Below are positions 54,195 to 62,875 of a DNA stretch of 64,000 nucleotides, piece after piece. A model generated the notes under the pieces. The model was not told the DNA's origin. It was given only the letters and a program-made list of their open reading frames with translations, and made no database searches. Source of the stretch: Clostridium jeddahitimonense (GTDB taxonomy: Bacteria > Bacillota > Clostridia > Clostridiales > Clostridiaceae); the NCBI GenBank assembly GCA_000753455.2, contig LM994670.1:2859653-2923652 (forward strand). The letters run 5' to 3'. Position numbers and translations under genes: made by a program. Each line of letters opens with the position of its first letter. The stretch's first letter is position 1.

Positions 54195-54458
54195 TCATGA
54201 TATTTTGTTATAATAATATGAGTATATTATTGTTAGTATAAATTTAATAATAATTATAATTGATATAAGAAATAGCGCTGTCATATTCTTCATGGCTAAT
54301 CCAGTAACAAATAATAAAATCACAAATATCCAATTCATAATCTTCGAAACAGAGCAAGCAACTTTTTCATTAATTTGTATAAATCTTTCATCTTGCATAA
54401 AGATCTTTTGTTCTTTTAATGATTTAGATAATAAACTATCACCTTTGACATTTTTCAT
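54195..54458 (-). CDS. DUF2178-like small membrane protein (second paralogue)
   Basis: 87 aa. A cytoplasmic N-terminus with FMQDERFIQINEKVACSVSK, then two membrane helices. The DER-x5-EK-x3-S core matches the flanking 139-aa and 145-aa proteins and the DUF2178 pattern. AAAGGTTGA precedes the ATG. It is in the middle of the XRE-ABC operon. Confidence 0.8.
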   Translation of the reverse strand: MKNVKGDSLLSKSLKEQKIFMQDERFIQINEKVACSVSKIMNWIFVILLFVTGLAMKNMTALFLISIIIIIKFILTIIYSYYYNKIS

Positions 54459-54476
54459 AATAATTCAACCTTTCAT

Positions 54477-54896
54477 TTAATACTTCTTTCCGTTAATTGT
54501 TCCAACTATCATCCATGTAACCATTTTTGCAAGTAATAAAAATGATAAAACTAAGGTAATTGCTCTATATCCTAAAAAACTTGTAATTATAACTAATGCA
54601 CATTCAATCCAAATAAAAATTGAATATACCATACTATTATTTTTCTCTCTAAGAAATACCGTTCTTTCTTCATTCTTTATAATTTCAATTTCTTTACACT
54701 TTTCAGGTTTTTTCATTAATGATATACATTGAATTGTATTAATTAAGCCCGCTGCTCCTGCTCCACATCCAAGGCCAAAGAATATTGGATTAGCACTTTG
54801 CCCTCTTCCCTCAATAACAAATCCAGTTATAAGTAAAGCAACACCTATTACTAACATAATCACACTAAACACTAAATTTTTCTTAATATAATTCAT
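54477..54896 (-). CDS. DUF2178-like small membrane protein (first paralogue)
   Basis: 139 aa with two N-terminal helices, a cytoplasmic loop KNEERTVFLREKNNSMVYS and two C-terminal helices ending in Lys-rich residues. The same arrangement is seen in the protein at 51332. GAGGAGG precedes the ATG. It lies 2 nt after the XRE regulator, so the two are surely cotranscribed. Such XRE plus DUF2178 pairs occur in many Firmicutes; their role is unknown. Confidence 0.82.
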   Translation of the reverse strand: MNYIKKNLVFSVIMLVIGVALLITGFVIEGRGQSANPIFFGLGCGAGAAGLINTIQCISLMKKPEKCKEIEIIKNEERTVFLREKNNSMVYSIFIWIECALVIITSFLGYRAITLVLSFLLLAKMVTWMIVGTINGKKY

Positions 54897-54898
54897 AA

Positions 54899-55096
54899 TT
54901 ACTCCTCCTCAAATATAAATACTTTTTCAATTGTGCTATCAAATATAACTGCTATTTTATGTGCTAAATATATCGATGGATTATATTTACCATTCTCTAA
55001 TGAAATAATTGTCTGTCTACTAACTCCACAAGAAGTAGCAAGTTCTTCTTGTGTCATATTATTTTGCTTTCGTAAATCTTTAATAATGTTATTCAT
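54899..55096 (-). CDS. XRE-family transcriptional regulator
   Basis: A 65-aa protein that is almost only a helix-turn-helix domain (LRKQNNMTQEELATSCGVSRQTIISLENGKYNPSIYLAHKIA), followed by a short dimerisation helix. TTGGAGG precedes the ATG. It is the first gene of an operon with three small membrane proteins and an ABC exporter, with a strong promoter and repeated TGTAAAGT words upstream, so autoregulation is likely. Confidence 0.92.
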   Translation of the reverse strand: MNNIIKDLRKQNNMTQEELATSCGVSRQTIISLENGKYNPSIYLAHKIAVIFDSTIEKVFIFEEE

Positions 55097-55116
55097 ACTC
55101 GTTCCTCCAAAGTATA

Positions 55117-55256
55117 GTTTACTTTACATTTTAAATTATAGAATTTCCATCTCTCTTTTATTACTTTACTAATGTAAAATACACTTTACATCTAAAAGTA
55201 TAGTTAGCTTCACATTCAGAGTCAATACTTTCCATAAATAAAGTTAAACTAACTTT
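55117..55256 (-). promoter_or_regulatory. Promoter and operator region of the XRE-ABC operon
   Basis: Minus strand: TTGACT (55220-55225) and TATACT (55197-55202) are 17 nt apart, a near-ideal sigma-A promoter. Upstream is a perfect palindrome AAAGTTA-AAC-TAACTTT (55240-55256). In the leader the word TGTAAAGT occurs twice, near 55185 and 55120, and TTAC-TAAT-GTAA once near 55170. These are good candidates for XRE binding. Confidence 0.65.
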
Positions 55257-55291
55257 ATATTTTTATCTGTAATTTATAAAATTTTAAAAAT

Positions 55292-55328
55292 AAAAAGCCA
55301 TCCATAATTACTTATGTACGGCTTTTCA
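55292..55328 (-). terminator. Terminator after the GDPD gene
   Basis: AAAAGCC and GGCTTTT pair with an imperfect inner extension (CATAA/TTATG), followed by a T run on the minus strand, about 45 nt past the stop. Confidence 0.75.
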
Positions 55329-55371
55329 TTTTTTTATTGTAGTATATTATTTCTATTTTGTACAAGCCAAT

Positions 55372-56100
55372 CTACTCATTAACTTCTGTCATAATTTCAT
55401 TTAACAAATCTGGATAATCTGTAAATAAGCCATCTACACCTGCATTTATAATAATTCTCATATGAATAGGACTATTAACAGTATAAATGTTTACTTTTAT
55501 ATCCTTTTCTTTAGCTTCTTTAATCAATTCTTCTGATACTAATCTAATATCTGGATGAATAGCTGTTGCTCCAAAAGCTTTAGCATAATTAACTACATCT
55601 TCTATTTCTTTTTCATATAGTAACCCTGTTTCAAAAGTATTATCAATTTCTATAACTTTTCTTATTGATTCATGATTAAAGCTAGATAATATTACCTGCT
55701 CCTTTAATCCATATTTATTTACTAAATCTATAACATCTTTTTCTATGTTATCATATTGAATTATATCTGTTTTTAGCTCTATATTTAACTTTACATTTGG
55801 ATCTTTTATAATATCTAAAATCTCTTCTAAAGTAGGAATTTTACACTCTAAATTATCATGAAAAACTGTGTTTCTTGGTTTAAATTCTTTTAATTGCCTT
55901 AAGGTATAATCTTTCACTAAACCTTTCCCTTTAAATGTACGCTCAATATCTTCATCATGAATAACAACTAGTTTATTATCTTTAGTCTTATGAACATCTA
56001 ATTCTACACCTGATGCCCCTGCCTTAATTCCTTCTTTTATTGATAATATAGTATTTTCCGGATAATACTTACTTGCACCTCTATGAGCAAAATTAATCAT
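55372..56100 (-). CDS. Glycerophosphodiester phosphodiesterase
   Basis: A 242-aa cytoplasmic enzyme (no signal peptide) that cleaves glycerophosphodiesters to glycerol-3-phosphate and an alcohol. FAHRGASKYYPENT (catalytic His and Glu), ELDVHKTKDNKLVVIHD (metal ligands and second His) and the IYTVNSP and GVDGLFTDYPD end are all present. It follows the sensor kinase gene by 15 nt and may be cotranscribed with the two-component system. Confidence 0.94.
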   Translation of the reverse strand: MINFAHRGASKYYPENTILSIKEGIKAGASGVELDVHKTKDNKLVVIHDEDIERTFKGKGLVKDYTLRQLKEFKPRNTVFHDNLECKIPTLEEILDIIKDPNVKLNIELKTDIIQYDNIEKDVIDLVNKYGLKEQVILSSFNHESIRKVIEIDNTFETGLLYEKEIEDVVNYAKAFGATAIHPDIRLVSEELIKEAKEKDIKVNIYTVNSPIHMRIIINAGVDGLFTDYPDLLNEIMTEVNE

Positions 56101-56115
56101 ACTAATTCTCCTTTT

Positions 56116-57126
56116 TTAAAATTTCATTAAATTATTTATAGGGAAAATAATTGAAACCTTGGTTCCAATACCTTCTTTAGATCCTAATTTAATTCCTAAT
56201 CCAAGCTTGCCACAAAGCTTTTTACATAAATATAATCCTATTCCTGTAGACTTTCCAAATATTCTTCCATTTTGTCCTGTATATCCTTTATCAAAAGCCT
56301 TAACTATATCCTTTTCATCCATGCCAATCCCATTATCACATATATTTAAAATTACATCTTCATTAACTTTATCGCAATAAATCTTAAGCTCACTATTTTT
56401 TTTATTCATGTATTTAATAGAATTACTAATTATCTGATTTAATATAAACTCCATCCATTTACTATCACAATAAACTTTTTTATCTACATCATAAATATTT
56501 ATTTTTATTTGTTTAGCAATCAAAGTATTAGCATTTTTTCTTATAATATTATTTATAGAATCACTTAAATTAATCTCTTTAATAATATAATCTTTTTCTA
56601 AAGTATTGCTCCTTGTATAATAAAGCGACTGTTCTATATAATCCTGAACTCTTTCTAACTCTTCCCCAATACTTCTAGTAACCTCTGAATTATTATTTTC
56701 AATAAGCAACTTACAAGTTGCTATTGGTGTTTTTATCTCATGAACCCACATTTCTATGTACTCTCTATACTCATCAATATTAAGCTTATATTTAGCTATT
56801 TCATCATTCATTGATTTATTAGCTTCACTTATAATATTATGAATAATCTTACCCTCAATAAAATCACTTTCAGCCACTATTTCAGAAACTAAATACTTCT
56901 TATCTAATGAGTATAAATCTTTTTCTATCTCACCATAGTATTTCTTTTTCTTAAAAAATTCATAAAAGTGAAAGATTAATATACCAACTAAGTTAATTAT
57001 AAAAATAAATACTATAGCATAACTGTCTACTTTTAAAGCTACTAAAAGTACTGATGTAAAAATAAGTATTACTATATTTATGACTATAAAGGCAATTCTC
57101 TCTTTAAAAAAATCTATTATATTCAT
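56116..57126 (-). CDS. BceS-type intramembrane-sensing histidine kinase
   Basis: 336 aa with two closely spaced membrane helices (about 11-31 and 36-56) and nearly no extracellular loop, the hallmark of intramembrane-sensing kinases that depend on a BceAB transporter for their signal. His129 lies in MWVHEIKTP; N-box IISNSIKYM, G1 DNGIGM and G2 GKSTGIGLYL follow. It overlaps the response regulator gene by 4 nt. The likely transporter partner is encoded at 48387-51126. Confidence 0.92.
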   Translation of the reverse strand: MNIIDFFKERIAFIVINIVILIFTSVLLVALKVDSYAIVFIFIINLVGILIFHFYEFFKKKKYYGEIEKDLYSLDKKYLVSEIVAESDFIEGKIIHNIISEANKSMNDEIAKYKLNIDEYREYIEMWVHEIKTPIATCKLLIENNNSEVTRSIGEELERVQDYIEQSLYYTRSNTLEKDYIIKEINLSDSINNIIRKNANTLIAKQIKINIYDVDKKVYCDSKWMEFILNQIISNSIKYMNKKNSELKIYCDKVNEDVILNICDNGIGMDEKDIVKAFDKGYTGQNGRIFGKSTGIGLYLCKKLCGKLGLGIKLGSKEGIGTKVSIIFPINNLMKF

Positions 57127-57791
57127 AGCAATATATATCCTTGACCTCTCTTAGTTTGTAAATATCCTTCAGCTCCTATTTCTTCTAACTTCTTTCTTAA
57201 TCTATTTATATTTACAGTAAGAGTATTATCATCTACAAACTCATTCGACTGCCAAAGGCTTTTCATTATATCATCTCTTGAAACTATTTTTTCTTTATTT
57301 TTAATAAGAGTATACAATATCTTACTTTCGTTTTTAGTTAACTCAATTGTACTTCCTTCATATTCAGCTTCACTTGTGGATAAGTTATATTTTAAACTTT
57401 TAAACTGATAAACTTCACTTTCGCTTTTACTATAACTACGTCTTAAAAGTGATGATATCCTTGCTAAAAGTATTTGAGTATTATAAGGTTTTGTGACAAA
57501 ATCATCTGCCCCTAAGTTCATACTCATAAGCTCATCTATCTCACTATCCCTACTTGTCACAACCATAATAGGAATATTAGATTGTTTTCTTATTTCTCTA
57601 CAAATATAATATCCATCATAATAAGGAAGATTTATGTCTAAAAGCACTAAACTAGGATCAGCTTTTAAAATATCTTCAACAATATTTTTAAAATCCTTAG
57701 AAAACTCCGTTTCATATCCATATCTATTTAACAGAGTAATCAATTCTTCTCTTATTTTATCTTCGTCCTCTACTATAAAAACTTTATTCAT
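57123..57791 (-). CDS. OmpR-family response regulator (BceR type)
   Basis: 222 aa. The receiver domain has Asp52 in LLDINLP and a conserved Lys in FVTKPYN, followed by a winged-helix DNA-binding domain (LTKNESKILYTLIKNKEKIVSR...VNINRLRKKLEEIG...RGQGYIL). CTGGAGGAA precedes the ATG. It probably activates the Bce-type transporter through the TNACA-N4-TGTAA site at 51212-51225. Confidence 0.93.
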   Translation of the reverse strand: MNKVFIVEDEDKIREELITLLNRYGYETEFSKDFKNIVEDILKADPSLVLLDINLPYYDGYYICREIRKQSNIPIMVVTSRDSEIDELMSMNLGADDFVTKPYNTQILLARISSLLRRSYSKSESEVYQFKSLKYNLSTSEAEYEGSTIELTKNESKILYTLIKNKEKIVSRDDIMKSLWQSNEFVDDNTLTVNINRLRKKLEEIGAEGYLQTKRGQGYILL

Positions 57792-57807
57792 CTATTCCTC
57801 CAGAAAA

Positions 57808-57915
57808 CTATTTATTATTAATTATTCTTTCAAATCTATCTACATAAGTTTGAGCTAAATTACAATCCTCAATATTATCTAATGATGATTCCTTATTATC
57901 TTCATAATTATCCAT
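57808..57915 (-). CDS. Small protein upstream of the BceRS-type system, 35 aa
   Basis: ATG at 57915 behind GAGGGTG, ending at TAG 57808, 16 nt before the response regulator start. It reads MDNYEDNKESSLDNIEDCNL and ends in a short basic helix. Acidic and soluble; no family. It could be a leader peptide or a small modulator of the kinase. Confidence 0.5.
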   Translation of the reverse strand: MDNYEDNKESSLDNIEDCNLAQTYVDRFERIINNK

Positions 57916-58033
57916 CCGCACCCTCTATCCATTACCATATTATTACACAATGTTACGTTTGTCCATAACTCTACTGTTCCCTTCTTTGTCTTTGATATAT
58001 AATAATTTATATAATTAATTGGGAGGTATAACT

Positions 58034-58807
58034 ATGAACTTTAAAAATAAAGTATGTGTAATAACTGGCGGCGCTAATGGAATAGGTAGATGTATCGTTG
58101 AAGAATTCATAAAGGTTGGAGCAAAAGTTGCTGTTATTGATACCGATAAAAATTCTGGAGATAAGCTTATAAAAAAATTTGGTGACGAAAATCTCTTCTT
58201 CTATTATGGAGATATAACAGAAGAAGCTATTCTTAATGATTTTGCTAAGAAAACTATAGAAAAATTTAACAATATAGATTGCTTAATAAATAATGCTTGT
58301 ATAAGTAGAAAAGGTATTTTATCCGATTGTTCCTTTGATGATTTTAACTATGTTTTAAAATTAGGAGTAACTGCACCTTACATGCTAAGTAAATTATTTT
58401 TAAATTACTTTAATCCTAAAGCTTCTATAATTAATATTTCTTCTACAAGAGCTTATATGTCTCAAGCCGATACTGAAAGCTATACTGCTGCAAAAGGTGG
58501 TATAAGTGCATTAACTCATGGGCTTAGTATAAGTTTAGCTGGAAAAGTTAGAGTAAATTCTATAAGTCCTGGTTGGATTGATACAGGCGCATACCAACAC
58601 TCTGAAAACTACGAACCTCAATACTCTCTTGGTGATACTTCGCAACATCCTGCAGGACGTATTGGTAATCCTCTTGATATTGCTAGTATGGTTTTGTTTT
58701 TATGTAGTGATCAAGCTGGATTTATTACTGGAGAAAATATAACTATAGACGGTGGCATGACAAAACAAATGATATATCATGATGATTTCGGATGGAAATA
58801 TAAATAG
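58034..58807 (+). CDS. Short-chain dehydrogenase/reductase
   Basis: A 257-aa NAD(P)-dependent oxidoreductase. TGGANGIG is the cofactor motif, followed by NNAC, catalytic Ser in INISSTRAY, and YTAAK as the Tyr-Lys pair. The end ITGENITIDGGMTKQMIYHDDFGWKYK is a C-terminal tail seen in several clostridial SDRs. Substrate unknown. The ATG at 58034 follows GGGAGGT; the longer frame begins with TTG inside that site. Confidence 0.92.
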   Translation: MNFKNKVCVITGGANGIGRCIVEEFIKVGAKVAVIDTDKNSGDKLIKKFGDENLFFYYGDITEEAILNDFAKKTIEKFNNIDCLINNACISRKGILSDCSFDDFNYVLKLGVTAPYMLSKLFLNYFNPKASIINISSTRAYMSQADTESYTAAKGGISALTHGLSISLAGKVRVNSISPGWIDTGAYQHSENYEPQYSLGDTSQHPAGRIGNPLDIASMVLFLCSDQAGFITGENITIDGGMTKQMIYHDDFGWKYK

Positions 58808-58831
58808 AAAGTCAGAGATTTCTAACTTTCT
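58806..58831. terminator. Bidirectional terminator
   Basis: AGAAAGT and ACTTTCT arms with partial inner pairing lie between the convergent SDR and EreA/ChaN-like genes; the first arm overlaps the SDR stop codon. Confidence 0.65.
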
Positions 58832-58841
58832 ATTATTAAAT

Positions 58842-60041
58842 TTATCTATAGTATTTATTCGCTGCTTCAGAATTATTAAACATAATTATATATTGAAAAT
58901 AATCTGTTTGTGGTACATCATTTAGCCACATATCCTTTTTATTAAACATGCTCCCTTCATAATTTAACTTAACTAATCTAGTTTTCTCATCATCTTGATA
59001 AAAGTTTGGTGATATTATATTAGAAGCTGGATACGGATCTCCCCCTCCTGGATTATATACTTTTCCATTAAGATAATCATATTGTATACTAATTACTTTC
59101 CCTTTAGTATTTTCATATTCATTATCTAAGTATGATGCAAATGGTTTATATCCATCCACATCATATGCTCCCTCCTGCTGAGTATGAAATCCACCAAACT
59201 GTCCAAACCACTTCCCTTTAGGCAAATACTCATATTGTTCAATAAAATTAGATATTATATATTTTTCTCTTACTTGCTGGCTATTACTAATAGATAAATT
59301 TCTAATAGCTAAGGATATATTAAAAAACTTTTCTCCAAAATACACCCTTATAGCTTCTTGATTTTTATTCATAATTTCTATTGCATCAACTAGAATGTTA
59401 TTATAATTCTGCTTTGGAATACTTTTTAATATATCTATAAACTCCCTAACCTCTTCATCGTTAATTTCTTTATCTGGAATTAATGACCTAATATACCTTA
59501 TAGCTACATTAGGCTGATGTTCTATGTCAACACCTACAAACTTAAGCTTTTTATCCTCTGATAGAGTTAAATTGTAATTATATATATGTTTTAATAAATT
59601 ATAATGTTCCATCGTATATACTGATGTTCCCGAAAACGCATCCTGAATAAAACTTAATATATTTTCATCCCCAGTTTCTAAATAATTATTTAGAAGTTCT
59701 CCTGTACAATAACCACCTTCATATAAAATATATTTTATATTCCCCTTCTCTACGAAGTATTTTAACAAGTACATATTCATCTCCCTTGATTTAACAGAAC
59801 CATGATTTTCTCCTGCAAAGAATATTTCATTTTCATATAAGTCACTATCCATCAATGATAATCCCCTAAACTCTAAATCATTTATATCAATAATTGATGA
59901 ACTTTTAAAAAGCTCTTTTTCTAATTTAAACCCAACATAATTAAAATATATTTTAGGTGTTAATATAATAGCTATTATAAAAATAACTACTATACCTATT
60001 ATAAATTTAAGCTTTTTAGTTAAATTAAACTTACCTTTCAT
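58842..60041 (-). CDS. Membrane-anchored erythromycin esterase/ChaN-like protein
   Basis: 399 aa with one N-terminal membrane helix (about 11-28) and an extracytoplasmic domain. The pattern FAGENHGSVKSREMNMYLLKY...LYEGGY...VGVDIEHQ...GQFGGFHTQQ matches the EreA/ChaN/TIKI fold (paired His and Glu). Members include erythromycin esterases and haem-binding proteins, but many have no known substrate. Macrolide resistance should not be inferred from fold alone, especially as the domain is outside the membrane here. Confidence 0.75.
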   Translation of the reverse strand: MKGKFNLTKKLKFIIGIVVIFIIAIILTPKIYFNYVGFKLEKELFKSSSIIDINDLEFRGLSLMDSDLYENEIFFAGENHGSVKSREMNMYLLKYFVEKGNIKYILYEGGYCTGELLNNYLETGDENILSFIQDAFSGTSVYTMEHYNLLKHIYNYNLTLSEDKKLKFVGVDIEHQPNVAIRYIRSLIPDKEINDEEVREFIDILKSIPKQNYNNILVDAIEIMNKNQEAIRVYFGEKFFNISLAIRNLSISNSQQVREKYIISNFIEQYEYLPKGKWFGQFGGFHTQQEGAYDVDGYKPFASYLDNEYENTKGKVISIQYDYLNGKVYNPGGGDPYPASNIISPNFYQDDEKTRLVKLNYEGSMFNKKDMWLNDVPQTDYFQYIIMFNNSEAANKYYR

Positions 60042-60166
60042 TTTTCTCCCCCTTTTATACTTAGCTTTTTAATACTGAAAATCTCAATCATTTCATTTAA
60101 ATAGCCATTCTACCCACTATACAATTACATATTTTACCATATACTTTTAAAATATTAAAGCACTAC

Positions 60167-60194
60167 TTGACAATGCATAGTAGCGTGATAAAAT
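60167..60194 (+). promoter_or_regulatory. Sigma-A promoter of the PadR operon
   Basis: TTGACA (60167-60172) and TAAAAT (60189-60194) with 16-nt spacing, 40 nt before the PadR start codon. A PadR operator probably lies close, but no clear symmetric site was identified. Confidence 0.6.
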
Positions 60195-60233
60195 TTATAT
60201 ATAGCTATTACGTATTACAAAGTAGGTGGATAA

Positions 60234-60563
60234 ATGGCAAATTCAACACAAATGTTAAAAGGTTTATTAGAGGGATGTATTTTAAAAATAGTATCCAATG
60301 ACGAAAGCTATGGATATGCAGTTTGTGAAAAGTTAATACAATACGGCTTTGAAGATATATCTGAAAGCAGTGTTTACCCTATCCTCATTAGATTAGAAAA
60401 GAAAAAATTACTATATTCTAAGTTAAAAAAATCTCCACTAGGCCCTATGAGGAAATATTATTACTTAACTGATGATGGTGTAAAAGAGTTAGATGAATTT
60501 ATTGATACATGGAATTTTGTAAAAAGAAATGTTGAAAATGTATTGGAGGGGAAATTATGTTAG
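60234..60563 (+). CDS. PadR-family transcriptional regulator
   Basis: A 109-aa winged-helix repressor with MLKGLLEGCILKIVSNDESYGYAV, ISESSVYPILIRLEKKKLLYS and GPMRKYYYLTDDGVKEL, the standard PadR blocks, plus a short C-terminal dimer helix. It overlaps the downstream membrane-protein gene by 7 nt, so the two are translated together and it probably controls that operon. Confidence 0.93.
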   Translation: MANSTQMLKGLLEGCILKIVSNDESYGYAVCEKLIQYGFEDISESSVYPILIRLEKKKLLYSKLKKSPLGPMRKYYYLTDDGVKELDEFIDTWNFVKRNVENVLEGKLC

Positions 60564-61270
60564 AAGCCTTAAAACTTAGAAGCTTAAGATTAAAAGAACA
60601 AAAAAATTTCAACGAAAATAATCTTTGTTTATATGAGCATATAACAAGCTATATAAAAGCAACTAATCTAACTTCATATGAAAAGGAAGAGATATTACAT
60701 CAAATCATGGATATGCTGCTACAAGCTCAATATGAAAATAGAGATAAAAGCTTTGTAGTAGGTGAAGACTACAAAGAATTTTGTAAAAGCATAATAAATG
60801 AATATACAAATAGCAAAAGTAAATTATATATCTTTTTAGATTACTTACAAAGATATATTTTCTGGCTAGGATTAACTGTATTTGCACATCTTTTAAATAA
60901 CAAATTGGGAATAAATAATACTCTTAGCATATCTCTAAGCCAATTACTATTAAGTAATATAATCGCTATTAATTTAACCTTTATTTCTAAACTAATTACT
61001 AGAGAATCAGTTCTTGTACCTATTTCAGGAAAAAGTAAATTAAGTAGCAAATTTAAATATAATATAAATCAAAGCGTTGGTTTAAATTTATTATGTGGAG
61101 TATTTTTAGTAACCCTTATATCTCAACTTATATTAGATAAAGTATTTAATATTGATCCTTATATGTATTTTATTAATCTAAATGATGTTATACTTATAAT
61201 TATTCCAATTATAATATTAGTTTTATTAGGAATAGCAGTTTATAAAAAGAATTATAATCTAAAATATTGA
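60557..61270 (+). CDS. PadR-associated membrane protein (DUF1048/DUF1129-like)
   Basis: 237 aa. A ~95-residue soluble N-terminal part with the helical block MLLQAQYENRDKSFVVGEDY, which resembles the DUF1048/DUF1700-type domains found next to PadR genes, then four membrane helices. A GGAGGGG site lies within the end of the PadR gene. Function unknown; such proteins are often PadR partners or targets. Confidence 0.75.
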   Translation: MLEALKLRSLRLKEQKNFNENNLCLYEHITSYIKATNLTSYEKEEILHQIMDMLLQAQYENRDKSFVVGEDYKEFCKSIINEYTNSKSKLYIFLDYLQRYIFWLGLTVFAHLLNNKLGINNTLSISLSQLLLSNIIAINLTFISKLITRESVLVPISGKSKLSSKFKYNINQSVGLNLLCGVFLVTLISQLILDKVFNIDPYMYFINLNDVILIIIPIIILVLLGIAVYKKNYNLKY

Positions 61271-61292
61271 TAGTTTTTGCGGAGGACAAAAT

Positions 61293-62870
61293 ATGAAATT
61301 AATGGACAAATTATTAGGCTTATACGATTGTATGAAAGTAGATTTTGGTGAAGAAAGAAAGAAAAAGAGATATATTAACAAGATTAGAACTCTATTTGAT
61401 ATATATGAAGAAGATGATTATACAATAGACGATCAAACTTGGGATGATTTCAACATGGATGAAATTTTCATAAAACTAGATAGAACTTATAGTAGTGTTG
61501 GGGAAGCTGCATTATATAAAATGCTTAGAAATCCTCTTCACGACAAAAATGAGCTTAATAAAAGATATGAATTTACTGAAACTTTAAGAACTAACACTGA
61601 TTTAAGAACTAAATTGCAAATGGTTTATTACAACCTTGGGTATGATAAAAAAAATGCTTTATTAGAAATGTTAACTGAGGAATTAGTAGAAAATAAGAGT
61701 AAATATTATATCTATACATTCTTAGGTAAATTTTTAACTATATCTAGTGCATTATTAGCTATAATATTCCAAAACCCATATATGCTTTTAGTTACAGCAT
61801 TCACAATATTTATCAATATGTTTATAAATGATAAAGAAAGAAAGAATGTAAAATCTCAAGGGTTACTTTACTTAAGAAACATAATTATTGCAGCCAAAGA
61901 AATAAGAAAAATAGATTACCCTGAAATTAAAGAATATACTGATAAAATAAGTGAACTTCTTAAAGATATGAAAGCTATAGATAATGCAACTAAATCTATT
62001 CAATTTGCAAATGCTGGTGGTGGTGCTTTCGAAATCTTAGCTATGCCATTCTTATTAGAAGAAAGTGCATACTATAAAATTGCATCTATACTAAAGGATA
62101 AAGAAGATTACATTTTAGATTTATATGAATTATTAGGTGAGCTTGAAAGCTATATTGCAGTAGCATCATATAAAGAAGAAATGAATGGTAAATATACAAA
62201 ACCTAAATTTACTGATGAAATAAACATAAACATTGTAGATGGTGTACATCCACTTATTAAAGATGCAGTGCCTAACTCTATTACTTTCACTAAAAAAGGT
62301 ATAGTTCTTACAGGTACTAATATGTCTGGTAAATCAACATTCTTAAGGATGATTGGTCTTAATATGATACTAGCTCAAACATTCAATATTACGTTAACTA
62401 AAAAATATGAAGCTTGTTTCTTTAACATAGTTTCTTCTATAAGTCCAAGCGATGATGTTACTTTAGGTAAAAGTTATTATATGGCTGAAGCAGAAGCCCT
62501 TCTTAGAATTATAAAAGCATTACATAAAGAATTACCTGTATTCTGTCCTATAGATGAAATATTTAGAGGAACTAACCCTATTGAAAGAATATCTTCTTCT
62601 GCTGAAATATTAACTTATATTAATAAAAAGAAGAGTATCTCAATAGTAGCTACTCACGACAGAGAATTAACAGATATACTTAAAGATAATTATGAATTCT
62701 TCTACTTTAGCGAAAGAGTTAATAAAGAAGGGTTAAGCTTTGACTATAAACTAAAGAAAGGTGTTTCTAAGACACGTAATGCAATTAAATTATTAGACCA
62801 TATAGGATATCCTAAGGAAATAATTAAGAAATCTTATGAAAGAGCTGAAACTTTAGAGAAATATATGTAA
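61293..62870 (+). CDS. MutS-family ATPase with internal membrane helices
   Basis: 525 aa. The C-terminal ~200 residues are the MutS ATPase: Walker A TGTNMSGKS (340-348), PIDEIFRGTNPIER (Walker B and downstream), and ATHDREL. The N-terminal region has a MutS core-like helical part but no mismatch-recognition domain. A hydrophobic stretch at about 138-178 looks like two membrane helices. It is therefore unlikely to be a mismatch repair MutS; related membrane MutS-like proteins have unknown roles. GGAGGAC precedes the ATG. It may share the PadR transcript, 22 nt after the DUF gene. Confidence 0.88.
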   Translation: MKLMDKLLGLYDCMKVDFGEERKKKRYINKIRTLFDIYEEDDYTIDDQTWDDFNMDEIFIKLDRTYSSVGEAALYKMLRNPLHDKNELNKRYEFTETLRTNTDLRTKLQMVYYNLGYDKKNALLEMLTEELVENKSKYYIYTFLGKFLTISSALLAIIFQNPYMLLVTAFTIFINMFINDKERKNVKSQGLLYLRNIIIAAKEIRKIDYPEIKEYTDKISELLKDMKAIDNATKSIQFANAGGGAFEILAMPFLLEESAYYKIASILKDKEDYILDLYELLGELESYIAVASYKEEMNGKYTKPKFTDEININIVDGVHPLIKDAVPNSITFTKKGIVLTGTNMSGKSTFLRMIGLNMILAQTFNITLTKKYEACFFNIVSSISPSDDVTLGKSYYMAEAEALLRIIKALHKELPVFCPIDEIFRGTNPIERISSSAEILTYINKKKSISIVATHDRELTDILKDNYEFFYFSERVNKEGLSFDYKLKKGVSKTRNAIKLLDHIGYPKEIIKKSYERAETLEKYM

Positions 62871-62875
62871 TAAGT

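Noticed and set aside
57930..57960. Second BceR-type operator before the two-component system
   Set aside because: TTACA and TGTTA are present but only 3 nt apart, so the TNACA-N4-TGTAA spacing is not met.
58842..60041. Macrolide resistance esterase
   Set aside because: Only the general EreA/ChaN fold pattern is seen and the domain is predicted outside the membrane; nothing supports macrolide hydrolysis.
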